DNA of 64,000 nt from Oscillospiraceae bacterium (GCA_910574635.1 CAJTCG010000010.1:1-64000); one strand, 5' to 3'; counted from the first letter of the stretch, positions 8,361-17,055 are shown. The notes: a model not told the origin generated them from the letters alone. Translations and numbers: made by a program.

Positions 8361-8541
8361 AAAGAGGGGACTTCGTCCCCCCTTTAGATTCCCCCCTCCA
8401 GTCTGCGGACTGGAGCCGCCGCCCAAGGCGGCTGGGGCCGGGGTATTTTCCTGACGCGCATGCCGTCAGGAAAATGATTTAAATTTATTTTCCGCCAAGG
8501 GCGGAAAACCAGGGGAGCGCCCCTGGACCCCTGGAGGGGTA
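8361..8541. repeat. Run of seven consecutive small hairpins between ftsY and rph
   Basis: Seven inverted repeats follow one another almost without gaps: GGGGA-CTTCG-TCCCC (8365-8380); CTCCAGTC-TGCG-GACTGGAG (8396-8415); AGCCGCC-N6-GGCGGCT (8414-8433); ATTTTCCTGAC-N9-GTCAGGAAAAT (8445-8475); TTTTCCGCC-AAG-GGCGGAAAA (8488-8508); CCAGGGG-AGCG-CCCCTGG (8509-8526); CCCC-TGGA-GGGG (8528-8539). The first resembles a terminator for ftsY. The remainder has no coding potential and looks like a modular RNA or DNA repeat block. Confidence 0.75.
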
Positions 8542-8563
8542 TATAATTGGAGGAGGAATTGAC

Positions 8564-9286
8564 TTGACCAGAGAGGACGGCCGGGCCGCGGGCGAGCTGC
8601 GGCCTGTGACCATTACGACCGATTTTATCAAATTCGCCGAGGGCAGCTGCCTCATCCGGTGCGGGGACACCATGGTCCTCTGCTGCGCCAGCGTGGAGGA
8701 GAAGACCCCGCCCCACGTCCCCTACGGGGAGGGCTGGGTCACCGCCGAATATTCCATGCTGCCCCGGGCCAACCGGGAGCGGAGCCGCCGGGATGTCGCC
8801 AAGCTGAAATTATCCCCCCGGAGCGCGGAGATTCAGCGCCTGGTGGGCCGGTCCCTTCGCTCCGCCGTGGATATGAGGAAGCTGGGGGAACGGACCATTA
8901 CCATCGACTGCGACGTGCTCCAGGGGGACGGCGGGACCCGGACGGCCTCCGTCACCGGGGGCTTTGTGGCCCTGGCGCTGGCCTGCCGGAGGCTGGTGGA
9001 AAACGGCGATCTGGGCGCCAGCCCCATCCGGCATTACGTCACCGGCGTGTCTGCCGGGATTGTGGACGACACGGCCCTGCTGGACCTGCGCTACAGCGAG
9101 GACAGCCGGGCCCAGGTGGACTTGAACTGCGTGATGAACGAGCTGGGAGAGCTCATTGAAATTCAGGGCACCGGCGAGGGCCGGGCCTTCAGCCCCACGG
9201 AACAGCAGGAGCTGGTGCGCCTGTGCGCCAAGGGCTGCAAGGAACTGCTTGCCAAGCAGAAAGAAGCGCTGGGAGGGAAATTCTGA
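8564..9286 (+). CDS. rph: Ribonuclease PH
   Basis: A 240-residue phosphorolytic 3'-5' exonuclease that trims tRNA 3' ends. Family marks are the N-terminal R..GR....LRPV, CGDTMVLCCASVEEKTP, the basic RANRERSRRD loop, EIQRLVGRSLR, TITIDCDVLQGDGGTRTAS (phosphate and active-site region) and VDLNCVMNE. Length is typical. The start is TTG 8564, seven bases after AGGAGG; no ATG is available in frame near it. It overlaps the rdgB start by one base. The rph-rdgB-small ORF-yhbY-nadD order is a tightly packed operon. Confidence 0.96.
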   Translation: MTREDGRAAGELRPVTITTDFIKFAEGSCLIRCGDTMVLCCASVEEKTPPHVPYGEGWVTAEYSMLPRANRERSRRDVAKLKLSPRSAEIQRLVGRSLRSAVDMRKLGERTITIDCDVLQGDGGTRTASVTGGFVALALACRRLVENGDLGASPIRHYVTGVSAGIVDDTALLDLRYSEDSRAQVDLNCVMNELGELIEIQGTGEGRAFSPTEQQELVRLCAKGCKELLAKQKEALGGKF

Positions 9287-9897
9287 TGGCGGAGAAATTT
9301 GTGCTGGCCACCCACAACCCCGGGAAGCTGGCGGAGATGAAGGCGATTTTGTCCGGCTTGGGCGTGGAGGCCGTCAGCCCCGCCGAGGCCGGGGTGGAGG
9401 TGGACGTGGAGGAGACCGGGACCACCTTTGCCGAAAACGCCATGCTGAAAGCGAAAGCGGTTTGCGCCGCGGCGGGCCTGCCCGCCATTGCCGACGATTC
9501 CGGCCTCTGTGTGAACGCGCTGAATGGCGGCCCCGGGGTCTACTCCGCCCGCTACGGCGGGGAGGGCCTGGACGACGCGGGGCGGCGGCGCCTGCTGCTT
9601 CAGAACCTCCGGGGCCAGACCACCCGGGCGGCTCACTTCACCTGTGCCGTGGCCTGTGCGTTTCCCAATGGGGACACCCTGGAGGCGGAGGGCCGCTGTG
9701 ACGGGGCCATTGCCTTCGCCCCCCTGGGGGAGGGCGGCTTCGGCTATGACCCGGTGTTCCTGATTCCCGAGAAGGGGAAGACCTTCGGCCAGATCGGCCC
9801 GGAGGAGAAGAGCAAAATTTCCCACCGTGGAAAGGCCCTGGCGGCCTTCACGGAGAAGCTGGGGGCGTATCTGAGCAAGGGAGAAGCGGGAGCATGA
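9286..9897 (+). CDS. rdgB: XTP/dITP pyrophosphatase (Ham1/RdgB)
   Basis: A 203-residue house-cleaning nucleotide hydrolase that converts dITP/XTP to monophosphates, keeping non-canonical purines out of DNA. The Ham1 family motifs are present: FVLATHNPGKLAEM (residues 5-18), TFAENAMLKA, ADDSGLCVNALNGGPGVYSA, GYDPVF and SHRGKAL near the end. ATG 9286 overlaps the rph stop (TGATG), indicating translational coupling, and its own stop overlaps the next small gene as ATGA. Length matches the family. Confidence 0.95.
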   Translation: MAEKFVLATHNPGKLAEMKAILSGLGVEAVSPAEAGVEVDVEETGTTFAENAMLKAKAVCAAAGLPAIADDSGLCVNALNGGPGVYSARYGGEGLDDAGRRRLLLQNLRGQTTRAAHFTCAVACAFPNGDTLEAEGRCDGAIAFAPLGEGGFGYDPVFLIPEKGKTFGQIGPEEKSKISHRGKALAAFTEKLGAYLSKGEAGA

Positions 9898-10034
9898 ACG
9901 GCGTTAAGACCATGCTTTTGGGGATCGCGCTGAGTCTGCTGGGCATTTCGCTTTCGCTCAACAACTTCATTGCCGTTGGCTGCGGCGCCGGCGGGCTTCT
10001 TCTGGCCGTGATCGGACTTTTGAAAGGAGATTGA
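9894..10034 (+). CDS. 46-residue hypothetical membrane protein
   Basis: A small gene coupled to rdgB by an ATGA overlap and ending three bases before yhbY. The product has two hydrophobic segments (about residues 6-21 and 26-43) linked by LNNF, ending GLLKGD, which suggests a two-pass membrane mini-protein. No family was recognised. Its position, filling the gap between two housekeeping genes with exact spacing, argues that it is real. Function unknown. Confidence 0.7.
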   Translation: MNGVKTMLLGIALSLLGISLSLNNFIAVGCGAGGLLLAVIGLLKGD

Positions 10035-10037
10035 GCA

Positions 10038-10364
10038 TTGGATTTGACAAGCAAACAGCGGGCCCAACTGCGGGGCCTAGCAAACGGCATCGACACCATT
10101 TTGCAAATCGGCAAGGACGGCATCGGGGAAAACCTCGTCAAACAGGCGGACGGCGCCCTGGAGGCCCGGGAGCTCATCAAAGGGAAGGTGCTGGAGAACA
10201 ACCTGGAATACGACGCCCGGACGGCGGCGGAGGAGCTGGCCAAGGCCACCCGCAGCGAGGTGGTCCAGGTCATCGGCACCAAGTTCGTCCTGTACCGGGA
10301 GACCCACTCCAAACCCAAGGAGAAGCGCATCCAATTGGTAAAAGAGCGGAAGAAGAAACCGTGA
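10038..10364 (+). CDS. yhbY: YhbY/CRM-domain RNA-binding protein
   Basis: A 108-residue single CRM-domain protein associated with large-subunit ribosome assembly. Visible are the LTSKQRAQLRGLAN start, the GxxG-like loop IGKDGIGENLV and the terminal KFVLYR strand, followed by a basic tail KERKKKP. The start is TTG 10038 with AAAGGAG upstream. In Firmicutes yhbY commonly precedes nadD, as here, in the yqeH-type ribosome/NAD gene neighbourhood. Confidence 0.92.
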   Translation: MDLTSKQRAQLRGLANGIDTILQIGKDGIGENLVKQADGALEARELIKGKVLENNLEYDARTAAEELAKATRSEVVQVIGTKFVLYRETHSKPKEKRIQLVKERKKKP

Positions 10365-10389
10365 TCCGGTTCGGGAGGAGGCTTCCATT

Positions 10390-11589
10390 TTGAAGATCGG
10401 CGTATACGGCGGGGCCTTCAACCCGCCGCATCTGGGACATATTACCGCCGCCCGGGCGGTATCCGGGCTTTTGAAACTGGATAAACTCTTGATAATCCCC
10501 ACGGGCCACCCGCCGCATAAAATCCTGCCTCCCGGCAGTCCCACGCCGGAGCAGCGGCTGGAAATGACCCGCCTGGCCATGGAGCAGACCGGCCTGGGGG
10601 ACAAGGCGGAGGTCCTGGATCTGGAGCTCCGGCGGGAGGGAAGCAGCTATACCGCCGACACCCTGGCCTGCTTGAAAGAGAAATACCCGGAGGACGAGCT
10701 GTGGCTGCTGATGGGGACGGACATGTTTTTGACCTTCCATACCTGGCATGAGCCGGAGCGTATTCTCGCCTCGGCGGGAATCGCCGCCTTCGGGCGGACG
10801 GAGGCGGACACGGAGGAGCTGTTTTCCGTTCAGCGGGACTTCCTCTGCCGGAGGCATCCCCAGGCCCGGATCTTCACCCTCAGCATCCCCGGCGTGGTGG
10901 ACGTCAGCTCCACGGAGCTGCGGGAGCGGCTGGCAGGGGGAGAGGGGGGGAGCCTTCTGGCCCCGGCGGTGTACGGCTATATCCTTCGGGAGAAGCTCTA
11001 CGGCACGGCGGCGGACTTGAAAAATTTGCCTCTGGAACAGCTCCGGCCCGTGGCGCTGAGCTGTTTGAACCACCGGCGCATTCCCCATGTGCTGGGCACG
11101 GAGCAGGAGGCCGTCCGCCTGGCGGAGCGCTGGGGGGCGGACGCGGACAAGGCCCGGAGGGCCGCCCTGCTCCACGACTGCACCAAGAAGCTGAACCTCC
11201 CGGAGCAGCTGGCCTTGGCGGAGCGCTTTCAGGTCCCCCTGGACGAGATGGAGCGGCGGGAAATCAAGCTCCTCCACGCCAAGACCGGGGCGGGCGTGGC
11301 GGAAGCGGTCTTCGGCACGGACGGGGAAATTACCGATGCCATCCGCTGGCACACCACCGGCCGGGGGAACATGACGCTGCTGGAAAAAGTCATCTATTTG
11401 GCGGACTACATTGAGCCCAACCGGGACTTTCCCGGCGTGGAGGAACTGCGGCGGGCCTGTTACGAGGATTTGGACGCGGGTCTGCTGCTGGGCCTGGAAA
11501 TGACCATCGGGGAGATGGAGGGCCGGAACGCCCCCATCCATCCCAAGACCCTGGAGGCCAGGGACGCACTGAAAGGACAGAGAGAATAA
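10390..11589 (+). CDS. Fusion of nicotinate-nucleotide adenylyltransferase (NadD) and YqeK-type HD phosphohydrolase
   Basis: A 399-residue bifunctional protein. Residues 1-200 are NadD, which makes nicotinic acid adenine dinucleotide in NAD synthesis: MKIGVYGGAFNPPHLGH with the nucleotidyltransferase HxGH box, IPTGHPPHK and the ISSTELR-like VSSTELRERL. Residues about 215-395 are an HD-domain protein like YqeK (symmetrical Ap4A hydrolase): HRRIPHVLGTE, the HD dyad LLHDCTKK, HAKTGAGVAE, AIRWHTTGR, YLADYIEPNR. Most bacteria encode these as two adjacent genes. No stop codon or frameshift interrupts the 15-residue junction. TTG 10390 has GGAGGAGG eight bases before it. A downstream LCP gene and rsfS complete the usual cluster. 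Confidence 0.93.
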   Translation: MKIGVYGGAFNPPHLGHITAARAVSGLLKLDKLLIIPTGHPPHKILPPGSPTPEQRLEMTRLAMEQTGLGDKAEVLDLELRREGSSYTADTLACLKEKYPEDELWLLMGTDMFLTFHTWHEPERILASAGIAAFGRTEADTEELFSVQRDFLCRRHPQARIFTLSIPGVVDVSSTELRERLAGGEGGSLLAPAVYGYILREKLYGTAADLKNLPLEQLRPVALSCLNHRRIPHVLGTEQEAVRLAERWGADADKARRAALLHDCTKKLNLPEQLALAERFQVPLDEMERREIKLLHAKTGAGVAEAVFGTDGEITDAIRWHTTGRGNMTLLEKVIYLADYIEPNRDFPGVEELRRACYEDLDAGLLLGLEMTIGEMEGRNAPIHPKTLEARDALKGQRE

Positions 11590-11590
11590 C

Positions 11591-13213
11591 ATGAGCGATA
11601 TTGGAAAGCGGCTGGTGCCCAGCGGGAAGAAGCCAAAGTCCCCCCGAAAGGGGAAGCTGACCCGCCAGCAGATCATTTTGATTGTGGTGGTTGTGGTTTT
11701 GGCCATCGCTTTGGCGGTGACGCTGGCCCTGCGGAGCCTCTTCGTCCGGCCGGAGCTGCCCGTCCGGAACGACCCTCAAAATACCGTGGACAAAGACGGG
11801 GACGGCAAGCCCGACGGGCCGGAGCCCATTGACTACGGCGAGGGCCTCCGGCCCCGTGGCGGCGATGGAGAGCGGAAGAGCAAGGATTACTGGACCGTCC
11901 TGGTCCTGGGCCGGGATACCGGCGGCGGCGGAAATACGGACACCATGCTGCTGGCCAGCTACGACGTGACGAACCAAAAGGCCACCGTCATGTCCATCCC
12001 CCGGGATACCATGGTGAACGTCCCCTGGGACATCAAGCGGATCAACTCCGTCTATAATTACTACGGCGGCGGCGAGAGGGGCATCCAGCACCTCTACAAG
12101 GAGATTTCCCAGCTGGTGGGCTTCGAGCCGGACTTCCAGGTGGTGGTGGAATGGGACGCCGTGGGGGAGATTGTGGACGCCATCGGCGGCGTGTACTTCG
12201 ACGTGCCCCAGGACATGAACTACGACGACCCCTATCAGGACCTCCATATCCACCAGACGGCGGGCTACCGCCTTCTCAGCGGGGACGACGCCATGCAGGT
12301 TCTCCGCTACCGCCATGACAACCGGAAAAACGGCGTCACAAGGGGCTACCCGGACGGCGATCTGGGCCGCATCAAAACCCAGCAGGCATTCTTGAAGGCC
12401 ATGGTGGATCAGCTCCTGCGGCCCAAGAACATGACCAAGGTGGGCCCCCTCATTGAGGCGTTCAACAAGAACGTGGAAACGGACATGAGCTTCCAAAACA
12501 TCCTCTGGTTCGGCCAGCAGGCGGTGATGGGAGGGCTGAAGACGGAGGATGTGAACTTTGTCACCATGCCCAACCGGGCCAAGTACGCTTACAGCCGGAG
12601 CGTGGGGAATATGCAGTCCTATGTGGTGCCCAACGCCAAGGAGCTGCTGGCTCTGGTGAACAACGAGCTCAGCCCCTTCAGCGAGGTCTTCACCATGAAG
12701 GACCTGGACATCATGTCCGTCAACGCCGACGGGTCCGTCAGCTCCTCCACGGGTTATGTGGAGGATAAGAAAGCGGCCCTGCCGCCCCCCAAGGACGAGC
12801 CGGAGGAAGAGGAGCCCGCCGTGGACGAAAACGGCTATCCCATCGACCCGGAGACGGGCCTGCCCATCACCGTGGACCCGGAGACCGGCGAACCCATCGT
12901 TCCCACTGACCCGGAGACTGGAGAGCCCCTGGTCACCGGACCGCCGGACACGGCGATCGGCTCCGGCGAAAACGGCGGCGGAACCACGGATTCCAATGGG
13001 TCCGCCCAGCCTGGGGGAACGACGCCCGTCAGCCCGCCGGACAGCGGCACCCCGGCGCCTCCTGCCCCGGAGACGCCCAATACCGTGCCGGACCCCACGC
13101 CGGCAGACCCGGAGCCCCCGGCACCCGCGGAGCCCGCTCCGGAGGTTCCCGCGGATCCCCAGCTCCCGGCGGACCCGGGCTTCACCCTCATCGGGCCGGA
13201 CCCCGCCGCTTGA
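11591..13213 (+). CDS. LytR-CpsA-Psr (LCP) family cell-wall glycopolymer ligase
   Basis: A 540-residue membrane protein. A basic cytoplasmic N-terminus precedes one transmembrane helix (about residues 27-48) and an extracellular LCP domain (about 95-330). LCP features include VLGRDTGGGGNTDTMLLASY, SIPRDTMVNVP, RINSVYNYYGGG, LRYRH and GRIKTQQAF; the Asp and Arg residues match the polyprenyl-phosphate-binding site. LCP enzymes attach teichoic acids or polysaccharides to peptidoglycan. Residues about 390-540 form a low-complexity Pro/Asp/Glu tail with three imperfect DPETG.P.. repeats and many PAP motifs, likely spanning the wall. The gene starts two bases after nadD-yqeK and precedes rsfS, a common Firmicutes order. 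Confidence 0.92.
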   Translation: MSDIGKRLVPSGKKPKSPRKGKLTRQQIILIVVVVVLAIALAVTLALRSLFVRPELPVRNDPQNTVDKDGDGKPDGPEPIDYGEGLRPRGGDGERKSKDYWTVLVLGRDTGGGGNTDTMLLASYDVTNQKATVMSIPRDTMVNVPWDIKRINSVYNYYGGGERGIQHLYKEISQLVGFEPDFQVVVEWDAVGEIVDAIGGVYFDVPQDMNYDDPYQDLHIHQTAGYRLLSGDDAMQVLRYRHDNRKNGVTRGYPDGDLGRIKTQQAFLKAMVDQLLRPKNMTKVGPLIEAFNKNVETDMSFQNILWFGQQAVMGGLKTEDVNFVTMPNRAKYAYSRSVGNMQSYVVPNAKELLALVNNELSPFSEVFTMKDLDIMSVNADGSVSSSTGYVEDKKAALPPPKDEPEEEEPAVDENGYPIDPETGLPITVDPETGEPIVPTDPETGEPLVTGPPDTAIGSGENGGGTTDSNGSAQPGGTTPVSPPDSGTPAPPAPETPNTVPDPTPADPEPPAPAEPAPEVPADPQLPADPGFTLIGPDPAA

Positions 13214-13260
13214 GCGCGTAAGGCACCATTCACATATTTTTAGGAAAGAGAGGAATGTCT

Positions 13261-13623
13261 ATGACACCGAAGGAGCTGGCCATTATTGCCGCCAAGGCCC
13301 TGGACGAGAAAAAGGGCAAAGAGATTTCCGCCATTGAAATTACGGATCTGACCACCCTGGCGGACTACTTCGTCATTGCTACCGGCGGGTCCAACACCCA
13401 GATCAACGCCCTTTGCGACGCGGTGGAAAAGGCCATGAAGGAACAGGCCGGAGAGGCCCCCCTCCACCGGGAGGGCCACCGGGACGGCACCTGGGTGCTG
13501 CTGGACTACGGCTGCCTGGCGGTTCATGTGTTCTCCCAGGAGGCCCGGGAGTTCTATGACTTAGAGCGCCTCTGGTCCGATGGGAAGCCCCTGGATCTCG
13601 GCGGCGTGCTGACGGCGGACTGA
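13261..13623 (+). CDS. rsfS: Ribosomal silencing factor RsfS
   Basis: A 120-residue protein that binds ribosomal protein uL14 and blocks subunit joining during starvation. Typical segments are IIAAKALDEKKGKEI, DYFVIATGGSNTQ, EGHRDGTWVLLDYG and the terminal FYDLERLW. ATG 13261 is chosen because GAGAGG lies eight bases upstream; ATG 13255, two codons earlier, sits too close to that site. It is the last gene of the operon before a strong terminator. Confidence 0.94.
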   Translation: MTPKELAIIAAKALDEKKGKEISAIEITDLTTLADYFVIATGGSNTQINALCDAVEKAMKEQAGEAPLHREGHRDGTWVLLDYGCLAVHVFSQEAREFYDLERLWSDGKPLDLGGVLTAD

Positions 13624-13640
13624 ACCGGCGGAAGAAAAAG

Positions 13641-13676
13641 CGGGAGAGAGACCTTTGGCCTCTCTCCCGTTTTTTT
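13641..13676 (+). terminator. Terminator of the nadD-lcp-rsfS operon
   Basis: CGGGAGAGAG and CTCTCTCCCG form a 10-bp stem followed by seven T. The convergent hybrid-kinase gene ends six bases further on. Confidence 0.92.
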
Positions 13677-13681
13677 GAAGC

Positions 13682-16600
13682 TTAGCGGTTCCGCAGTACG
13701 TTTTGCAGGGTTTCCAGCAGCTTGGCAATGTCGATGGGCTTGGAGATGTGCCCGTTCATGCCGCATTTGAGGGCCGCCTGTTTGTCTTCTTCAAAGGCGT
13801 TGGCCGTCATGGCCAGAATGGGGATGCCGCTTCGCGCCGGGTCCTCCATGGACCGGATGGCCCGGGTGGCCTCATAGCCGTTCATGACAGGCATCTGCAC
13901 GTCCATCAGAACCAGCTGGTAATAGTCCGGCTCCGCCCGCTCCAGCAGGTCCAGGGCAATCCGCCCGTTCTCCGCGATTTCCACGGTGAAGCCCGCCTCC
14001 TCCAAAATGGCCTGGGCGATTTCCTGGTTCAGCTCGTTGTCCTCCGCCAGCAGGATGCGGCCCAGGGCCAGGGGCAGGGCGGCGGTTTCGCCCGCCGCCT
14101 CGGGGGTCTCCTCCGTGCCCACGATGGAGAGGAGGCAGTCCCGCAGCTCGGAGAGGAACAGGGGCTTTCCGCAGAAGGCGGTGACCCCGGCCTCCTTGGC
14201 CTCGTCTTCAATGTCGGCCCAGTCGTAGGCGGTGAGGACGATGATGGGCACCTCGTCCCCGCACTCCTTGCGGATGCGCCGGGTGACCTCGATGCCGTTC
14301 ATGTCCGGCAGCAGCCAGTCGATGATGTAAACGCTGTAGTGGTCCCGCCGCATGACGGCCTGCCGGGTGCGGAGCACCGCTTCCTTGCCGGAGAGGGTCC
14401 ATTCCGCCCGCATGCCGATCTGCTGGAGCATACAGGAGACGCTGTCGCAGGTGTTGAAGTCGTCGTCCACCACCAGGGCGCGGCAGCCGGAGAGCTCCGG
14501 GATGGTGGTGGGCTGCTTCTCGTCGGAGCAGAGACGGAAGGTGAGGTCCACGGAGAATTCCGTCCCCACGCCCTGGCGGCTCTTGACGTGGATGGAGCCG
14601 TTCATCATCTCCACGATGTTCCGGGTAATGGCCATGCCCAGGCCGGTGCCCTGGATGCCGCTGGTGGTGGAGTTTCGCTCCCGCTCGAAGGGCTCGAAGA
14701 TGTGGGCGACGAACTCCTCGCTCATGCCGATGCCGGTGTCCCGGACGCTGAACTCATAAGCGGCGTGGCCCGCCGGGGCGGAGGGCTTCTCCGTTACCCG
14801 GATGCTGACGATGCCCCCGGCGGGGGTGTACTTAATGGAGTTGCCCAGCAGGTTCAAGAGGATCTGGTTCAGCCGCAGCCGGTCGCAGAGGATGTCCTCG
14901 TGAATCACGTCCACGGCGTCCATGTAAAGCTCCAGCTGCTTGGCGTGGACGTCCGCCTGGACGATGCTCCGCAGGCCATGGAGGATGTCCGGCAGGGAGC
15001 AGGGCTTTTCGTCCAGGTACATCTTGCCGCTTTCGATGCGGCTCATGTCCAGCACGTCGTTGATGAGGCTGAGCAGGTGGTTGCCGGAGGTCATGATCTT
15101 TTTCAGATATTCCTCCACCTGCTCCCGGTTGTCGATGTGGGTGGTGGCCAGGGCGGTGAAGCCGATGATGGCGTTCATGGGGGTTCGGATGTCGTGGGAC
15201 ATGTTGGAGAGGAAGACGCTCTTTGCCTTGCTGGCCCGGTTGGCCTGGGCCAGGGCGTCCTCCAGCAGGCTCTTTTTCTCCATCTCCGACCGGGTTTCCT
15301 CGTCCACGCAGCGAAAGCCGATGACCACGCCCCGGCTGGAGGACTGGTCCCCGATGGGCACGGCCTTCATCTGGAAATAGCGGATTTCACCCATGCAGAC
15401 GGTCCGGTAGTTGAGGTAGTAGATGCCCCGGTCCTGAAGGTCCCGAAGGAGGTTATCCCCGGCAAAGACCCGGCGGACCATGTCCCGGTCGTCCACGTAG
15501 ACGCAGGTTTGTATGTAGTTTTCCATATGGACGTCCAGGGACAGATCCCCGGAGAAAAGCTGCTCCAAAAGCCCGGCGGGACAGGCGTAGGTCCGCAGGG
15601 CGTTGCCCTTGCGGGTTTCCAGATCAAAGTAACAGACCAGATTGTAGTCTGTGCTCAGGGCCTGGACCAGCTCCTGGTGGCGGCGCTCCGTGCGGAGCTG
15701 CTCCTCCTGCTCCAGCTGCTTCTGGGCGGTGCAGTCCAGGAGGAAGCGCTGATAGAACAGTTCGCCGTTTTCCTCAATCAGCTTGACATTGCCCATCACG
15801 TGGAGAACGTCCCCGTTGGTGTGCCGGACCCGGTACTCCACGCTGACGCTGTCCCCCGCGTTTTTCAGGGATTTGATGGAGCTTAGCAGCTTTTCCCGAT
15901 CCTCGTCGATGACGGAGGTGGCGATGGTGTCGAAACCGGCGGCAAAGAGCTCTTCCTGGGACTGGAAGCCCAGGATGACCAGGGCGGCCCGGTTGACGCT
16001 GAGGATACGGGCCCCGTCCAGGCTGTGGCACAGCACGCCGCAGTCCATGGTGGTGAACAGGGTTTCCAGCGCGTGGTTCTCCCGGCGCAGCTCCTCCTCA
16101 TAGGCCCGCTCCCGGGTTACGTCGATGCCAACGCCCACGGTGCCCATGACGCTGCCGTCCAGGTCGTACAGGGGGGACTTATAGGTGGTCAGCAGCCGGG
16201 TCCCCTCGCCGGTTTGGACGGTTTCCTCCGCCACGCAGGTTTTTTGCGACTCCATGACGATCCGCTCGGACTCGATGCAGACGGGATCATCAAATTCCAC
16301 GTCCCAGATATAAGCGTGCCGCTGGCCCTGGACCTGCTCCTTGGCCTTGTTCACCGTTTGGCAGAAGCTGTCGTTTACTTTTTCGTGGACGCCGTCCTTG
16401 GTTTTGTACCAGACCAGGTTGGGCACGCTGTTGATGGCGGCCTCCAGGTACTGCCTTGCCTCCCAGAGATCCTTCTCCTGGTGGCAGGCCCGCAGCCATT
16501 TCTGGAAGCGGAAGCGCAGCTCCTCTCCGCTCATGGGCAGGGTCCACAGATCGGCCAGGGCGGGGAGCAGCTCCGTCAGCTGGGACAGCTGATCCCGCAG

Positions 16601-16834
16601 TCCCAGCACAACCAGCTCCGCCCCGCTCTCCGCCAGGGTTCGGACGGTTCCGGCGGCGTCCAGCCCCGTGAGGTCGGCGAAGATCACGTCGGCCTGGGCG
16701 GCCAGGGCGGGATCCGGCTCCCCGCTCTCCAAAAACGTATGGGTAAACGGCTCCTGGGGAGCGGTCTCCTTAAGCGGGGCGAAAAGCTCCAGCCGGCGGC
16801 CGACGCAGTAGAGCCGCAGATGACAATGATACAT
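13682..16834 (-). CDS. Hybrid sensor histidine kinase with PAS and receiver domains
   Basis: A 1050-residue soluble-looking kinase with no obvious transmembrane helix. In order: a degenerate receiver-like domain (1-115); two clear PAS domains (about 125-245 and 250-375) and a third PAS-like region (390-520); a HisKA domain with the phospho-acceptor His547 in SNMSHDIRTPMN; HATPase_c with NLLGNSIKY, RDTGIGM and GTGLGMAI (645-760); and two receivers (about 785-905, YIIDWLLPDMNG; 930-1048, LVLMDVQMPVMNG). No HPt domain is present, so output is probably through a separate phosphotransfer partner or direct receiver interaction. Start ATG 16834 has GGAGGAG upstream. It stands alone with its own promoter. 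The signal sensed is unknown. Confidence 0.9.
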   Translation of the reverse strand: MYHCHLRLYCVGRRLELFAPLKETAPQEPFTHTFLESGEPDPALAAQADVIFADLTGLDAAGTVRTLAESGAELVVLGLRDQLSQLTELLPALADLWTLPMSGEELRFRFQKWLRACHQEKDLWEARQYLEAAINSVPNLVWYKTKDGVHEKVNDSFCQTVNKAKEQVQGQRHAYIWDVEFDDPVCIESERIVMESQKTCVAEETVQTGEGTRLLTTYKSPLYDLDGSVMGTVGVGIDVTRERAYEEELRRENHALETLFTTMDCGVLCHSLDGARILSVNRAALVILGFQSQEELFAAGFDTIATSVIDEDREKLLSSIKSLKNAGDSVSVEYRVRHTNGDVLHVMGNVKLIEENGELFYQRFLLDCTAQKQLEQEEQLRTERRHQELVQALSTDYNLVCYFDLETRKGNALRTYACPAGLLEQLFSGDLSLDVHMENYIQTCVYVDDRDMVRRVFAGDNLLRDLQDRGIYYLNYRTVCMGEIRYFQMKAVPIGDQSSSRGVVIGFRCVDEETRSEMEKKSLLEDALAQANRASKAKSVFLSNMSHDIRTPMNAIIGFTALATTHIDNREQVEEYLKKIMTSGNHLLSLINDVLDMSRIESGKMYLDEKPCSLPDILHGLRSIVQADVHAKQLELYMDAVDVIHEDILCDRLRLNQILLNLLGNSIKYTPAGGIVSIRVTEKPSAPAGHAAYEFSVRDTGIGMSEEFVAHIFEPFERERNSTTSGIQGTGLGMAITRNIVEMMNGSIHVKSRQGVGTEFSVDLTFRLCSDEKQPTTIPELSGCRALVVDDDFNTCDSVSCMLQQIGMRAEWTLSGKEAVLRTRQAVMRRDHYSVYIIDWLLPDMNGIEVTRRIRKECGDEVPIIVLTAYDWADIEDEAKEAGVTAFCGKPLFLSELRDCLLSIVGTEETPEAAGETAALPLALGRILLAEDNELNQEIAQAILEEAGFTVEIAENGRIALDLLERAEPDYYQLVLMDVQMPVMNGYEATRAIRSMEDPARSGIPILAMTANAFEEDKQAALKCGMNGHISKPIDIAKLLETLQNVLRNR

Positions 16835-16912
16835 AAGCGTTCTCCTCCATATGGCTGCGGGTTCCAGGCGGGGCCGAGGGGAAGGGATGTCCCGCCGGTT
16901 TTTCTCAATGCT

Positions 16913-16941
16913 ATTTTAACGGGTAAAGCGGCTCATGTCAA
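16913..16941 (-). promoter_or_regulatory. Sigma-A promoter of the hybrid kinase gene
   Basis: On the minus strand TTGACA (16936-16941) is followed by 17 bp and TAAAAT (16913-16918). Transcription would start about 72 bases before the ATG. Confidence 0.7.
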
Positions 16942-16984
16942 CCATGGATGAGCCTCCAAACAGGAGGAATCCGGCTTTTCCGGG

Positions 16985-17033
16985 AATGAAAAAGGAGGCG
17001 CCCGGCCCAAAAGGCCATGCGCCCCGCTTCCTC
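16985..17033 (-). terminator. Probable terminator after the 81-residue ORF
   Basis: An imperfect GC-rich stem (GGGCGCATGGCC / GGGCCGGGCGCC) is followed on the minus strand by CCTTTTTC. Confidence 0.5.
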
Positions 17034-17055
17034 CGCCCCCCCCCTGCCGGGGAGC

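Noticed and set aside
8543-8548. TATAAT just before rph as a promoter
   Set aside because: Transcription would begin within the ribosome site and no -35 lies at the right distance.
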